64,000 nt of DNA from contig NZ_AULL01000019.1 of assembly GCF_000422265.1 (NCBI RefSeq), positions 1-64,000 on the forward strand, in the 5' to 3' direction. The stretch is from Kaistella palustris DSM 21579. GTDB taxonomy: Bacteria > Bacteroidota > Bacteroidia > Flavobacteriales > Weeksellaceae. Positions 27,793 to 37,436 of the stretch are shown piece after piece. Position 1 is the first letter of the stretch, and each line of letters begins with the position of its first letter. Both the position numbers and the translations under genes were made by a program. A model generated the notes under the pieces. The model was given only the letters and a program-made list of their open reading frames with translations. It made no database searches and was not told the DNA's origin.

Positions 27793-28830
27793 TTACTTGA
27801 TATATTCGGTTTTGAAAACGCTGTCGTAATTGTGCACGCAGTTATTTACAAAACCCTGTTGTGACATCCACTCATCACTGTAAACTTTGGTGATATAACG
27901 TGAACCGTGATCGGGAAAAATCGCCACTACCACATCTTCTGCAGAAACCTCATGAGAGTTGGCATATTGCAAAAGTCCCTGTACCACCGCACCGGTTGTA
28001 TAGCCACCCATGATCGCTTCCTTTAAGGCAATCTCACGGGTTCGGTAGGCAGACATCTCATCATTGACACGCACAAACTCATCTACTTTATCAAAGAGAA
28101 GCGCGGAAGGAATAAGGTTTTTGCCCATGCCTTCGATCTGATAGGGGTGAATATCTTCTTTATGGATCGTACCCGTTTCATGGAAACCCTTTAATATAGA
28201 TCCAGACGCATCTACACCAATCACCTTAATATCAGGATTTTTTTCCTTTAAGAATTTCGCAGAACCCGAAAGAGTTCCTCCGGTGCCTGTACACGCTATC
28301 AAATGCGTAATCTTTCCTTTTGTCTGCGCCCAAAGTTCCGGACCGGTGGTCTGGTAGTGCGCATCAATATTAAGTTCGTTAAAATACTGATTGATATATA
28401 ATGAATCGGGAATTTCCGAAGCGACCCTTTTTGCCACTTCGTAGTAGGAGCGGGGATCATCAGCAGGCACATTGGCGGGGCAAATATAAACCGTTGCACC
28501 AAGTGCTTTGAGGTAGGCAATTTTTTCCTTTTTGGTTTTGTCGCTTACTGCGAGCACACATTTATAACCTTTGATGATACAGACCATCGCGATGGAAAAT
28601 CCTGTATTTCCGGAGGTAGTTTCTACTACAGTAGAGCCGGGTTTCAAAAGCCCTTTTCTTTCTGCAGCTTCTATAATATGCACTGCTATACGGTCTTTCG
28701 TGGAATGGCCGGGATTATAACATTCTAATTTGGCATAAACCGTCGCGGGAATTTCTTCGGTAACTTTATTTAATTTAACTAAAGGTGTGTTACCAACTAA
28801 CCCCAGAATGTTGTCGTAAACATTAGTCAT
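27793..28830 (-). CDS. Cysteine-synthase-fold PLP enzyme, probable L-cysteate synthase (CapA-like)
   Basis: 345-residue fold-type II PLP enzyme. GNTPLVKL (13-20), the PLP lysine Lys45 in HSTKDRIA, the phosphate/substrate loop ETTSGNTGFS (70-79) and the glycine loop CTGTGGTLSG are all visible. Standard annotation would be cysteine synthase or cystathionine beta-synthase. The position directly upstream of an alpha-oxoamine synthase matches the sulfonolipid pathway, where a related enzyme makes L-cysteate from O-phosphoserine and sulfite for condensation with an acyl chain. No C-terminal CBS domains are present. A -7-type box is at 28862-28869. The function is inference from context. Confidence 0.65.
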   Translation of the reverse strand: MTNVYDNILGLVGNTPLVKLNKVTEEIPATVYAKLECYNPGHSTKDRIAVHIIEAAERKGLLKPGSTVVETTSGNTGFSIAMVCIIKGYKCVLAVSDKTKKEKIAYLKALGATVYICPANVPADDPRSYYEVAKRVASEIPDSLYINQYFNELNIDAHYQTTGPELWAQTKGKITHLIACTGTGGTLSGSAKFLKEKNPDIKVIGVDASGSILKGFHETGTIHKEDIHPYQIEGMGKNLIPSALLFDKVDEFVRVNDEMSAYRTREIALKEAIMGGYTTGAVVQGLLQYANSHEVSAEDVVVAIFPDHGSRYITKVYSDEWMSQQGFVNNCVHNYDSVFKTEYIK

Positions 28831-28861
28831 TGTTCTTCATTTTCTCTTGTAAAACCGTCTG

Positions 28862-28869
28862 CAAAAATA
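28862..28869 (-). promoter_or_regulatory. -7 box of the CapA-like gene
   Basis: Minus strand TATTTTTG, a full match to TAnnTTTG, 32 bases before the ATG at 28830. No clear -33 box. Confidence 0.42.
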
Positions 28870-29054
28870 CTAAAAAATAAATAACGCTGAAATTTATACC
28901 CATATTTATGATTTATTTCACTTATCTAACTTTTAAAAATCTGCTGAAATATTGTGAATTTATGAATAATGCTGGGGGAGTGCAAATTTAAAGTTCGTTA
29001 AAATCGGCCTATACTTACTGAAAATTCTTATTTTCGCAACATTGAAAATTAACT

Positions 29055-32000
29055 ATGAAAAACTGGTCTTTTAAACAGTGGAATACCCTTTTGGGCTGGG
29101 TGGTCTTCGTGATCGCCTTTTTTACTTACCTCTCTACAATTGAACCTAATTTCAGTTTCTGGGATTGTGGCGAATATATTTCCTCAGCGGTAAAACTGGA
29201 AGTTACACATGCTCCCGGCGCAGCGCTGTTTCAGCTCGTAGGTGCGGTAGCGGCGATGTTTGCTTTTGGCAACGGTGAAAATTATTCGGTCGTCATCAAC
29301 GCTATGTCTGCGCTTTTCAGTGCGCTGACCATACTTTTCCTTTTCTGGACGATCACTCACTTAGTCCGAAGGCTCTTAAATAAAAATTTCGACGAGATCA
29401 CGCGCCACCAGGAAATTCCTGTATTATTTGCAGGCGTGGTCGGTGCGCTGTGTTTCACATTTTCAGATACATTCTGGTTTTCTGCTGTGGAAGGAGAAGT
29501 GTATTCCATGGCAAGTATGTTCATTGCGCTTTTACTGTGGCTCATCACCAAATGGGAGAATGAATACCACGACCTTGATAACGAACGCTGGATCATCTTG
29601 ATTTTTTTCGTTACTGGTTTGTCTGTGGGAGTGCACATGATGTGTATGCTTGTAATCCCGGCAGTCTGTCTTATATATTATGCGAGAAATTATGAGTTCA
29701 GCTGGAAGAGTTTCCTCTGGGCTAACCTCATTACACTCCTTATTTTAGGAATTGTATTTAAGGGTATTTTCCCTTTTATCATGACCATGTTCGGCAAAAT
29801 GGAAATCTTTGCAGTTAACGGTATTGGTCTGCCTTTCCATTCAGGAACGATCATCGCCTTTTTAATTCTGATTGCGCTCTGCTATTTTGCACTGAAGTAT
29901 GCCAGAAAATCCACGAAGAAAATTTACCAGACCATTGCGCTTTCGGTCATCTATATGATCATCGGTTTTTCATGCTGGATGGTGATTCCGATCCGTGCAA
30001 ATGCCAATCCGCCGATGAACCTTAATGATCCGGATACCGCGATCGGTATGCTCGATTATTATAACCGTGAGCAGTACGGCGACTGGCCCACTTCTTACGG
30101 ACAAAACTATACCGCATATCTGGATGCAAACGGAATTCAAAAAAATGATGACGGCAGTTACAAAACTGAAAAAACTGGCGACGTTTACGAAAAAGACGAA
30201 AATACCAAAACCTACCGACGCGTAGGCGACCGCTTTAATTATGTTTTCAGCAAAGAGCACGTGAGTTTTATGCCGCGTATGTTCAGCGAAGACAAAAGTG
30301 TAATGTCAAACTATATCTCAATGTACGGCGCGCCGGATTTTTCCTTTAATTATGATAATGAAGACGTAGCCAACAGCCCGGAAGCCAAGAAAATCTTCGA
30401 TGAGCTGCGCCAGAAATATGACGAGGGCACCATTAAAGCGGAGGATTACCTGAAAGTTAAACCTTATAATTTAATTCATGTTCAAAGACCGTCGCTGGCG
30501 CAGAATCTTAACTATTTTTTCACCTTTCAGAACGGATATTATTTTGTGCGCTATCTGATGTGGAACTTTGTGGGCCGCCAGAATGATCTGGAGGGTTCTA
30601 TGGAAAATACAAAAGGAAACTGGATTTCCGGAATTCCATTTATCGATAATTACATGCTTGGAGATCAGGATAAGATGCCTTCAAAATTTAAAAATGAAAG
30701 TACGGTTGCCTTTTTCTTCCTGCCTCTGCTTCTGGGGATAATTGGCTTTTTCTTTCAGCTTAACAGAGATTTCGGCCGGTTTTATGCCATACTTTCTTTA
30801 TTTGTAATTACAAGTGTCGGCATCGTGTTTTATACGGGCGTGAAACCATTTGAAGTCCGTGAAAGAGATTATGCAATGGTCGGCTCTTTCTACGCGTTTG
30901 CAATTTGGATTGGCCTTGGCGCGGCGGCAGTACTCTGGTATTTGCAGCAGAAAGTAAAATCGGACACGGCGAATATTGTGGCCGGCATTGTTCTGCTGGG
31001 TGTTCCGCTAATGATGGGCTTTCAGAATTACAATGTTCACGACAGAAGCGGGCGGTATACCGCATATGATTATGCTTATTCTACTCTAAAATCCCTGCCG
31101 AAAAACGATATCCTATTTGTTTATGGTGATAATGACACCTATCCGATTTGGGGAATGCAGGAAACATCGGGAATGCGGGATGATGTGAAAGTGGTGAATT
31201 TTACTTTGCTTTCCACTCCGTGGAATATTGATCAGGTTAAAAGGCGGACCTATAATTCTATGCCTGTACCTTCTGTCCTGACCCATGAGGATTACCGGGA
31301 TGGCAGCAACGACCAGATTTTCCTGATGTCTAAAGGCGACTGGGAAAATGTATTCGCCAATATGAAAGATCAGGGCGCACCCGAAACCACGTTTGCAGGC
31401 TTCCGAAAATTCCTCACGCAGGATTCAATGACCTTAAAAGAAGCTGTAAATTTTATCAAAACAAAATCCGATGATAAAGACCAGATCCTGAAAATGCTTT
31501 TCGGTGAAGATAAATATGAAAAGTTCAACTTTCTGCCGGTTTCCAAATTCATTTTACCTGTTAATAAAGCAAACGCCGTAAAATCCGGAATCATCCAGGC
31601 CAAAGATCTGCCGCAGACCGTAGACCATATTACGCTGAACTATAAGAGCAACAGCATGTTCAAGAATAACCTCATATTGCTGGACATCCTCTCAAATTTC
31701 GACTGGAAAAGGCCAATTAACTTTTCAACCGGCGGAATTTATGATCCGGAAAATATTTTCTACCTGGGCGAGTATCTTCAGTTCGATGGATTCAGTTACC
31801 GTTTGGTCCCAATAAAAACGCCGGAACGTGAAGATGGCGAAATGGGAAGGGTAGATGCCAATTCACTTTACAATATTGTGAAGAATTACCGTTGGGGAAA
31901 TTTCAAAGACCTGAAAGTACATTTCGATGAAACCTGCACTCAAAATATCGTGAGTTACCGAAGTTCCGCAAGCCGTGCTGCCGAAGCACTTTCACTGGCT

Positions 32001-32540
32001 GGTGAGAAAAAGAAAGCTATCGAGATGCTGGACCTTGCTTCCCGGGAAATTCCGGTCGCAAAATACAATGATCCGCGCTCTTTGAGTTCAATGGTATACG
32101 GATATATAGTTTCCGGACAGGAGAAAAAAGGCCTGGATCTTGCCGAGCAACTCAAAAAAGGAATCTTCAGCGAGTACGACTACTATTACAGCCTCTCGCC
32201 AGATGAACAGAGGTTTGTAGGCCGGCAGATGCGGACAAAACCGCTGGAATATTCGTTGGTTGTTGGCGCCGTTTCCGATGCGTACAATAAGATTGGCCAG
32301 AAAAATAAAGGCTATGATTATCTGGTGAAATCCATAGAACCGGTTGATAAGCGCTTCCACAATTTTGTAAAGGACCTGCAGATCATGGGCAGGGAAAAAG
32401 CAATGGACCAGTCGGAAAACGTACAGAAGATAACGCCATTTTACACGTATTTGTTTGATGTGATGGAACCTTATGATTCTACGTATTCCCAGGAAAAACA
32501 GGATCAGATCACCAACGCAATTATGAAAGCTACTCAATAG
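29055..32540 (+). CDS. DUF2723 membrane protein, GT-C-like glycosyltransferase
   Basis: 1161-residue inner-membrane protein. The N-terminal half has about ten or more hydrophobic helices and begins with the DUF2723 signature: TYLSTIEPNFSFWDCGEYIS, with the acidic FWDCGEY motif in the first extracytoplasmic loop as expected of GT-C glycosyltransferases (compare protein O-mannosyltransferases). The C-terminal 500 residues are soluble, with a TPR-like tail. Very large size is typical of the family in Bacteroidota. Likely role: transfer of a sugar from a lipid carrier to an exported acceptor; this is family-level inference. Confidence 0.82.
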   Translation: MKNWSFKQWNTLLGWVVFVIAFFTYLSTIEPNFSFWDCGEYISSAVKLEVTHAPGAALFQLVGAVAAMFAFGNGENYSVVINAMSALFSALTILFLFWTITHLVRRLLNKNFDEITRHQEIPVLFAGVVGALCFTFSDTFWFSAVEGEVYSMASMFIALLLWLITKWENEYHDLDNERWIILIFFVTGLSVGVHMMCMLVIPAVCLIYYARNYEFSWKSFLWANLITLLILGIVFKGIFPFIMTMFGKMEIFAVNGIGLPFHSGTIIAFLILIALCYFALKYARKSTKKIYQTIALSVIYMIIGFSCWMVIPIRANANPPMNLNDPDTAIGMLDYYNREQYGDWPTSYGQNYTAYLDANGIQKNDDGSYKTEKTGDVYEKDENTKTYRRVGDRFNYVFSKEHVSFMPRMFSEDKSVMSNYISMYGAPDFSFNYDNEDVANSPEAKKIFDELRQKYDEGTIKAEDYLKVKPYNLIHVQRPSLAQNLNYFFTFQNGYYFVRYLMWNFVGRQNDLEGSMENTKGNWISGIPFIDNYMLGDQDKMPSKFKNESTVAFFFLPLLLGIIGFFFQLNRDFGRFYAILSLFVITSVGIVFYTGVKPFEVRERDYAMVGSFYAFAIWIGLGAAAVLWYLQQKVKSDTANIVAGIVLLGVPLMMGFQNYNVHDRSGRYTAYDYAYSTLKSLPKNDILFVYGDNDTYPIWGMQETSGMRDDVKVVNFTLLSTPWNIDQVKRRTYNSMPVPSVLTHEDYRDGSNDQIFLMSKGDWENVFANMKDQGAPETTFAGFRKFLTQDSMTLKEAVNFIKTKSDDKDQILKMLFGEDKYEKFNFLPVSKFILPVNKANAVKSGIIQAKDLPQTVDHITLNYKSNSMFKNNLILLDILSNFDWKRPINFSTGGIYDPENIFYLGEYLQFDGFSYRLVPIKTPEREDGEMGRVDANSLYNIVKNYRWGNFKDLKVHFDETCTQNIVSYRSSASRAAEALSLAGEKKKAIEMLDLASREIPVAKYNDPRSLSSMVYGYIVSGQEKKGLDLAEQLKKGIFSEYDYYYSLSPDEQRFVGRQMRTKPLEYSLVVGAVSDAYNKIGQKNKGYDYLVKSIEPVDKRFHNFVKDLQIMGREKAMDQSENVQKITPFYTYLFDVMEPYDSTYSQEKQDQITNAIMKATQ

Positions 32541-32584
32541 ATGAGTGATTTTACGGGAAGCCATCGCATAAAAATTACAAAAAA

Positions 32585-33115
32585 TTGAAATCGAAGTACT
32601 GTGCTTTTCTTCGTGGCGTGAATGTAAAAGGCACGACCATGAAAATGGCGGAAGTCTGCAGGATTTTTACGCAAAATGGGATGGAGCAGGTCACTTCGGT
32701 TTTAGCCACGGGGAATATTATTTTTTCTTCAACTTTGAAAGCGCCGGAACTCAATCCGCTATTGCAAAAATCACTTTCAGATCATTTTAATTATGACGCT
32801 TTTCTCTTTTTAAAAACTGAAGAAGAAATAAAAAATATTTATACACACAATCCATTTCAAAAGAATACCGATTTTCACATCTATATTTTTATTGGAAGCG
32901 AAGGCATTGAAAATATTTTGTCCGAAGAATTTAGAAAATCAGAAAAATCTGAAGGCGAAGAATCACATATTGTTAACGGCACCTTCTACTGGAAAATTGT
33001 AAAGGGAAAAACCCTGGACTCCGACTTTGGAAAAGTACTGGGCAGGAAAAATTTAAAGGATAAACTCACTTCCCGAAACATTAATACTTTAGAAAAGATT
33101 ATAAATAAATTCTGA
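32585..33115 (+). CDS. DUF1697 family protein
   Basis: 176 residues. The start is a TTG at 32585 (MKSKYCAFLRGVNVKG); the conserved family N-terminus YCAFLRGVNV begins five residues in, and no suitable ATG exists. Conserved QVTSVLATGNIIFSS and C-terminal GRKNLKDKLTSRNINTLEKI match DUF1697 (COG3797), a family of unknown function. It follows the DUF2723 gene by 44 bases and could be cotranscribed with it. Followed by a strong terminator. Confidence 0.78.
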   Translation: MKSKYCAFLRGVNVKGTTMKMAEVCRIFTQNGMEQVTSVLATGNIIFSSTLKAPELNPLLQKSLSDHFNYDAFLFLKTEEEIKNIYTHNPFQKNTDFHIYIFIGSEGIENILSEEFRKSEKSEGEESHIVNGTFYWKIVKGKTLDSDFGKVLGRKNLKDKLTSRNINTLEKIINKF

Positions 33116-33130
33116 AATTCACCTGAACAG

Positions 33131-33155
33131 AACGGACCCATGTCCGTTTTTTTTT
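33131..33155 (+). terminator. Intrinsic terminator after the DUF1697 gene
   Basis: AACGGAC and GTCCGTT form a perfect 7-base stem with a CCAT loop, followed by about nine T. Confidence 0.88.
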
Positions 33156-33215
33156 ATGTTTTTTTATGGTAGACTTTCGAAAAAGCCCGGCCTGAAACTT
33201 TAAACAGAAAAATTG

Positions 33216-33223
33216 TATTTTTG
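33216..33223 (+). promoter_or_regulatory. -7 box of kdsA
   Basis: TATTTTTG matches TAnnTTTG, 34 bases before the kdsA ATG at 33258. Confidence 0.45.
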
Positions 33224-33257
33224 TTGGTCTTCAGAACTTTTTTAAATAGAAATATAA

Positions 33258-34067
33258 ATGATTCAATACTTAGAAACCATACACCACAAAGATTCCAAAA
33301 ACTTCTTTCTCATCGCCGGACCCTGCATCATCGAAGGCGAAGAAATGGCGCTGCGAATCGCAGAAAAAGTGGTGGAACTGACCAACAAATACAATATTCC
33401 CTATATCTTCAAAGGCAGTTTCAAGAAAGCCAACCGCAGCCGTGTGGATTCCTTTACAACCATCGGCGAAGAGAAATCGCTGGAAATTTTGAAAAAAGTA
33501 GGAGAGACCTTCAACATTCCGACTACGACCGATATTCATGAAAATGAGCACGCTGCCCTGGCCGCACAATATGTGGATGTGCTGCAGATCCCGGCATTTT
33601 TGGTTCGCCAGACTGACCTGCTGATTGCGGCGGCAAAAACCGGAAAATGTGTAAGTTTGAAAAAAGGGCAGTTCCTTTCTCCTGAATCCATGCAGTTTGC
33701 GGTTCAGAAAGTAACAGATTCCGGAAATCCAAAAACAGCGATCATCGAAAGAGGGAATTCTTTTGGTTACACCGATTTGGTTGTAGATTTCCGGGGGATT
33801 CCCACCATGCAAAAGTACGCGCCGGTGATCCTGGATGTTACACATTCGCTTCAGCAGCCGAACCAGAGTTCAGGCGTTACGGGCGGCAGACCCGACCTTA
33901 TAGAAACCATTGCCAAAGCCGGTATCGCTGTGGGTGCAGATGGACTTTTCATCGAGACGCATCCAAATCCCGCCTGCGCACTTTCCGACGGAGCAAACAT
34001 GCTGCAGCTCGACAAACTCGATGACCTGCTCCAGAAATTATCCCGCGTGCGCGAAGCGATTCTTTGA
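33258..34067 (+). CDS. kdsA: 3-deoxy-8-phosphooctulonate synthase
   Basis: 269 residues; condenses arabinose 5-phosphate with phosphoenolpyruvate to make Kdo-8-phosphate for the LPS core. TIM-barrel enzyme with FLIAGPCIIEGEEMA, FKGSFKKANRSR, TTDIHENE, VLQIPAFLVRQTDLL, KKGQF and DVTHSLQQPN motifs, all standard for KdsA. Cytosolic. It precedes a TonB-dependent receptor gene by 34 bases. Its presence shows the organism makes a Kdo-containing lipopolysaccharide. Confidence 0.94.
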   Translation: MIQYLETIHHKDSKNFFLIAGPCIIEGEEMALRIAEKVVELTNKYNIPYIFKGSFKKANRSRVDSFTTIGEEKSLEILKKVGETFNIPTTTDIHENEHAALAAQYVDVLQIPAFLVRQTDLLIAAAKTGKCVSLKKGQFLSPESMQFAVQKVTDSGNPKTAIIERGNSFGYTDLVVDFRGIPTMQKYAPVILDVTHSLQQPNQSSGVTGGRPDLIETIAKAGIAVGADGLFIETHPNPACALSDGANMLQLDKLDDLLQKLSRVREAIL

Positions 34068-34101
34068 TTTTTTATTATCTTTAAAAACTAAACTACAAGC
34101 C

Positions 34102-36531
34102 TTGAAAAAACTACTTCTACTCCTGGCGTTCGTGCCGGCACTGGCATTTTCGCAGATTAACCTTAAAGTGTTGGATGAAGACGGCAATCCCGTTGCACAG
34201 GCAAATGTTTCTTACAATAACGAAAATTTTACCACTGATGACAAAGGTTTTGTAAAGGTCCCGCTTGCAGATTCGGAACAGCGGCTGAGCGTGGAAAAGG
34301 AGAATTTCCGGGGTTTTACCAAGAACATAAAACCCGCACCCAAGGTACAGAACGTAAATGTGCTGTTCGTGAATGTACAGCGCGAAACCCAGATCCAGGA
34401 AGTGGTATTTCAGAAAAAAGGGAAACCCAAAGTCACCGACCTTACATCGATGGAAATTTCAACCAAAGAAGCGCAGCAGGTCGCCTCACTTTCGGGCGGT
34501 GTCGAAGGGCTGTTGAAAACTTTGCCTTCGGTAAATTCAAATGCCGAACTTTCCTCACAATACATGGTACGCGGTGGGAATTATGATGAAAATCTGATTT
34601 ACATTAATGATATTGAGATTTACCGGCCGTTTCTGATCAGAAATTCCCTTCAGGAAGGACTGAGCATCATTAACCCCGACATGGTACAGGCCATCAACTT
34701 TTCTGCCGGTGGTTTTGAAGCGAAATACGGCGATAAAATGTCTTCGGCCTTAAATATTTATTACCGCCAGCCCACGAAATTTGAACTTTCGGGTGAGGCG
34801 AGTTTGATCGGCGCCCGCCTGTCGACAGGATTTGCTTCAAAAAATAAAAAATTCACAGGAATTATTTCCGGCAGATACCGAAATACCAATCTGGTTCTGA
34901 ACACATTAAATGAAGATACCGATTTCAATCCGCAGTACATTGATTTTCAGTCTTACCTGAATTACAAGTTCAACGATAAATGGGATATTTCCTTCATCGG
35001 TTACTGGAGCAAGAATGATTATGAAATGATTCCGAAAGTAAAGGAAGTGGAATTTGGTTCTGTTCTTACTCCTTTGAAGTTGAGCGTTTTCTACGACGGT
35101 AAAGAAGATGATAAGTACAAAAATATGATGGGTACGGCGACGGTCAACTATAAACCAAATGATAAATGGAAATTTACACTGGACAGTTTCGCCTACCAAA
35201 ACCGTGAAAAAGAATATTATACCATAGCTTCGGCGTACATGCTGCAGACTTTCGATCCTGTGACCGGTGAGCCGATTACTTCCTATGATGTGGGCGGACA
35301 GATCGATCACGCACGAAATGACCTTTTGGTAAAAACCTATGGCGCCCAACTTAAAACCAAATTTTCACCCGACGTAAATACCGATTTTGAAGTGGGCTTA
35401 AAGTTCGAAAAAGAAGACCTGCAGGACAATACCAACGAATGGCAGCTCGTAGATTCATTGGGTTACAGCACACCGCGCGACTTTGTAAACCCCGGAACGC
35501 TGGATGCTTCCCAACTTCGTTTGCGTTTTAATATTGCGGGTGCAAACCACATACAGCCGACAAGACTTTCGGGTTACGCCCAGTATTCGAAAAAATTCTA
35601 CTGGGGCGACAACCGTGTTTTTGTAAATGCAGGGATCCGCGCTTCTCATTGGGATTTTAACGACGAGACCATCATTTCACCACGTGCCCAGGTTGCGGTA
35701 AAGCCGAACTGGGATATGGATATGCTCTTCAAACTTTCCGGCGGAATTTATTATCAGGCACCTTTTTATAAAGAAATTAAAGATCTGGACGGCAACTTTA
35801 ATCCAAATATAATTTCCCAGAGATCCATGCAGATCATTTTTGCCAACGATTATGAATTCAGGATGGTTGACCGGCCGTTTAAACTTACAACCGAATTGTA
35901 TTACAAAAAGATGGACAATCTGATTCCCTACTATCTTGATAATGTACGGATTCGCTATTCCGGTCAGAATAATTCACAGGGTTACGCTTATGGTGTGGAT
36001 ACGCGGCTTTTCGGTGAATTTGTGCCGGGAGTGGATTCCTGGATTTCGGCCAGCTATGCAAGAGTAAAAGAAAATATTGATGACCGCGGCTATATTTCGC
36101 GACCTACAGATCCGCGTTTCAGATTTTCGATGTTTTACCAGGATTATATGCCGAAGTTCCCCTCGATGCGTGTAAATCTTACTTTGGTTTTTGCAAACGG
36201 ATTACCTTCCGGAACACCAATTTCCTTAGATACAGCAGGCAAACCGGATTTTGAAGCACCTTACAAATACCAGAAGACTTTACCATCGTATAAAAGAGTG
36301 GACATTGGACTTTCAAAAGTGTTCATCGATCAGAAAGACAATAAAGTAAATGGTGGATTCTGGGGAAATTTCCGGGAACTTACCTTAGGCGTGCAGATCT
36401 TCAATGCATTCAACATCAGTAATACGGTGGCGAACCAATGGGTAAATGATGTATCTACCGGTTATAATTACCCGGTTCCTGTACGGCTGACCGGGCGGTT
36501 TTTCAATGTAAAAGTCGACTTTAAACTGTAA
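34102..36531 (+). CDS. TonB-dependent receptor with carboxypeptidase-like regulatory N-domain
   Basis: 809 residues from a TTG at 34102, giving signal peptide MKKLLLLLAFVPALAFSQ. The longer open frame from 33910 overlaps kdsA and is not credible. After the signal comes a CarboxypepD_reg-like beta domain (LKVLDEDGNPVAQANVSYNN), a plug domain (GLLKTLPSVNSNAELSSQYM, VRGGNYDENLIYINDIEIYR) and a 22-strand-type barrel ending FNVKVDFKL. It imports an unknown substrate; SusD partner genes are absent, so it is not a clear SusCD system. Confidence 0.87.
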   Translation: MKKLLLLLAFVPALAFSQINLKVLDEDGNPVAQANVSYNNENFTTDDKGFVKVPLADSEQRLSVEKENFRGFTKNIKPAPKVQNVNVLFVNVQRETQIQEVVFQKKGKPKVTDLTSMEISTKEAQQVASLSGGVEGLLKTLPSVNSNAELSSQYMVRGGNYDENLIYINDIEIYRPFLIRNSLQEGLSIINPDMVQAINFSAGGFEAKYGDKMSSALNIYYRQPTKFELSGEASLIGARLSTGFASKNKKFTGIISGRYRNTNLVLNTLNEDTDFNPQYIDFQSYLNYKFNDKWDISFIGYWSKNDYEMIPKVKEVEFGSVLTPLKLSVFYDGKEDDKYKNMMGTATVNYKPNDKWKFTLDSFAYQNREKEYYTIASAYMLQTFDPVTGEPITSYDVGGQIDHARNDLLVKTYGAQLKTKFSPDVNTDFEVGLKFEKEDLQDNTNEWQLVDSLGYSTPRDFVNPGTLDASQLRLRFNIAGANHIQPTRLSGYAQYSKKFYWGDNRVFVNAGIRASHWDFNDETIISPRAQVAVKPNWDMDMLFKLSGGIYYQAPFYKEIKDLDGNFNPNIISQRSMQIIFANDYEFRMVDRPFKLTTELYYKKMDNLIPYYLDNVRIRYSGQNNSQGYAYGVDTRLFGEFVPGVDSWISASYARVKENIDDRGYISRPTDPRFRFSMFYQDYMPKFPSMRVNLTLVFANGLPSGTPISLDTAGKPDFEAPYKYQKTLPSYKRVDIGLSKVFIDQKDNKVNGGFWGNFRELTLGVQIFNAFNISNTVANQWVNDVSTGYNYPVPVRLTGRFFNVKVDFKL

Positions 36532-36566
36532 TTAAAAAAGAGTTTTATGAAACTTAAAGAATCAAT

Positions 36567-36599
36567 AAAACCGGTTTATGTTTAAAAACCGGTTTTTTT
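36567..36599 (+). terminator. Intrinsic terminator after the TonB-dependent receptor
   Basis: AAAACCGG and CCGGTTTT arms around TTTATGTTTAAAAA are followed by T residues. Confidence 0.82.
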
Positions 36600-36639
36600 A
36601 TGCTAAAGAAAAAGTCTTCAGATGGAGAACTTAAAAATA

Positions 36640-36674
36640 CAAAAAAATAAAGGCTGCCAAAATTAGCAGCCTTT
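36640..36674 (-). terminator. Terminator after the MliC-like gene
   Basis: Minus strand AAAGGCTGC and GCAGCCTTT form a perfect 9-base stem, followed by ATTTTTTT. Confidence 0.82.
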
Positions 36675-36694
36675 CCTATTTTTTCAATGGATCA

Positions 36695-37105
36695 TTATTG
36701 TCTTTTTCCAGTAACAAGATCTTTATCGTCTTTCCCAAAATAAAACTCTCCCTGATGGCCTATGAAATAGTAGCCGTTTTCATCCACATATTTTTCTCCG
36801 CTTCCTGAAACTTCCTGTTTCATATTATATGTTTTACCGTCGGTTTCGTTTTTTACAACTACTGTCCCGTTCGCGGCGTCGTGCGTAAGTGTAAATTTGG
36901 TTTTACCGTCATTACTTACATAATTGAAAGTATTACCGGTTTGCATAGTGTCAGCTTCGGGAGCGGCAACTATGGTGGAGTCCTGCGCCGGCATCGCCAT
37001 ACTGTCTACAGAGGAATCCATAGCAGTTGTTTCGGTCTTCTCTTTGGAACATGAAGCCAGAGTTAATGAAAGTGCGACAGCTGGTAAAAGAAATTTAATG
37101 TTCAT
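36695..37105 (-). CDS. MliC-like lipoprotein
   Basis: 136 residues. Lipoprotein signal ending LTLASC (Cys19), a Ser/Thr/Ala-rich linker (about 20-58), then an MliC-like domain (NYVSNDGKTKFTLTHDAANG, EVSGSGEKYVDENGYYF, GHQGEFYF). MliC proteins inhibit C-type lysozymes in the periplasm; the SGSGxxY segment matches the inhibitory SxSGxxY-type loop, but the usual YxCxDG cysteine is replaced (YVSNDG). The call is therefore domain-level. Confidence 0.72.
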   Translation of the reverse strand: MNIKFLLPAVALSLTLASCSKEKTETTAMDSSVDSMAMPAQDSTIVAAPEADTMQTGNTFNYVSNDGKTKFTLTHDAANGTVVVKNETDGKTYNMKQEVSGSGEKYVDENGYYFIGHQGEFYFGKDDKDLVTGKRQ

Positions 37106-37185
37106 TTTGATACAGTTTTATAATTAGACCTAAATGTCGCAAACCTTGTGCCATCTTTGAAAACACGACCTTTTAAAAAATATAT

Positions 37186-37350
37186 TTATCTCAGGACAAG
37201 CAGGTACAGTATTACCCATATTGCAATGAAAAATAATCCGGGAAATAAAACCGACCGGGCCTTTTGCACATCTTTTTTAATAAGCAAAAGATATAATAGA
37301 TAAAGAACGAAGAGAACGGTAAAGCCGAGCGCCATTAAGGGATAAAGCAT
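37186..37350 (-). CDS. 54-residue two-helix membrane protein
   Basis: A short reading frame with an ATG at 37350 and stop at 37188-37186. The product, beginning MLYPLMALGFTVLFVLYLLY, has two hydrophobic helices (about 3-23 and 36-53) joined by a basic turn (KKDVQKARS). Its hydrophobic pattern is regular and codons look normal, which favours a real small protein over chance. Function unknown. It lies alone in the 330-base gap between the MliC-like gene and the broken GNAT/nitrilase gene. Confidence 0.62.
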   Translation of the reverse strand: MLYPLMALGFTVLFVLYLLYLLLIKKDVQKARSVLFPGLFFIAIWVILYLLVLR

Positions 37351-37436
37351 AACTTCCGGTTTTTATTAGTAATCAGCGCATCATCGGTCGCCGTTCAGTA
37401 AAGTTACTTAATATTTTTAAAGAATTGTCAGCGATA

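Noticed and set aside
33910-34101. TonB-dependent receptor start inside kdsA
   Set aside because: The signal peptide begins at the TTG at 34102; the upstream part is a shadow of kdsA.
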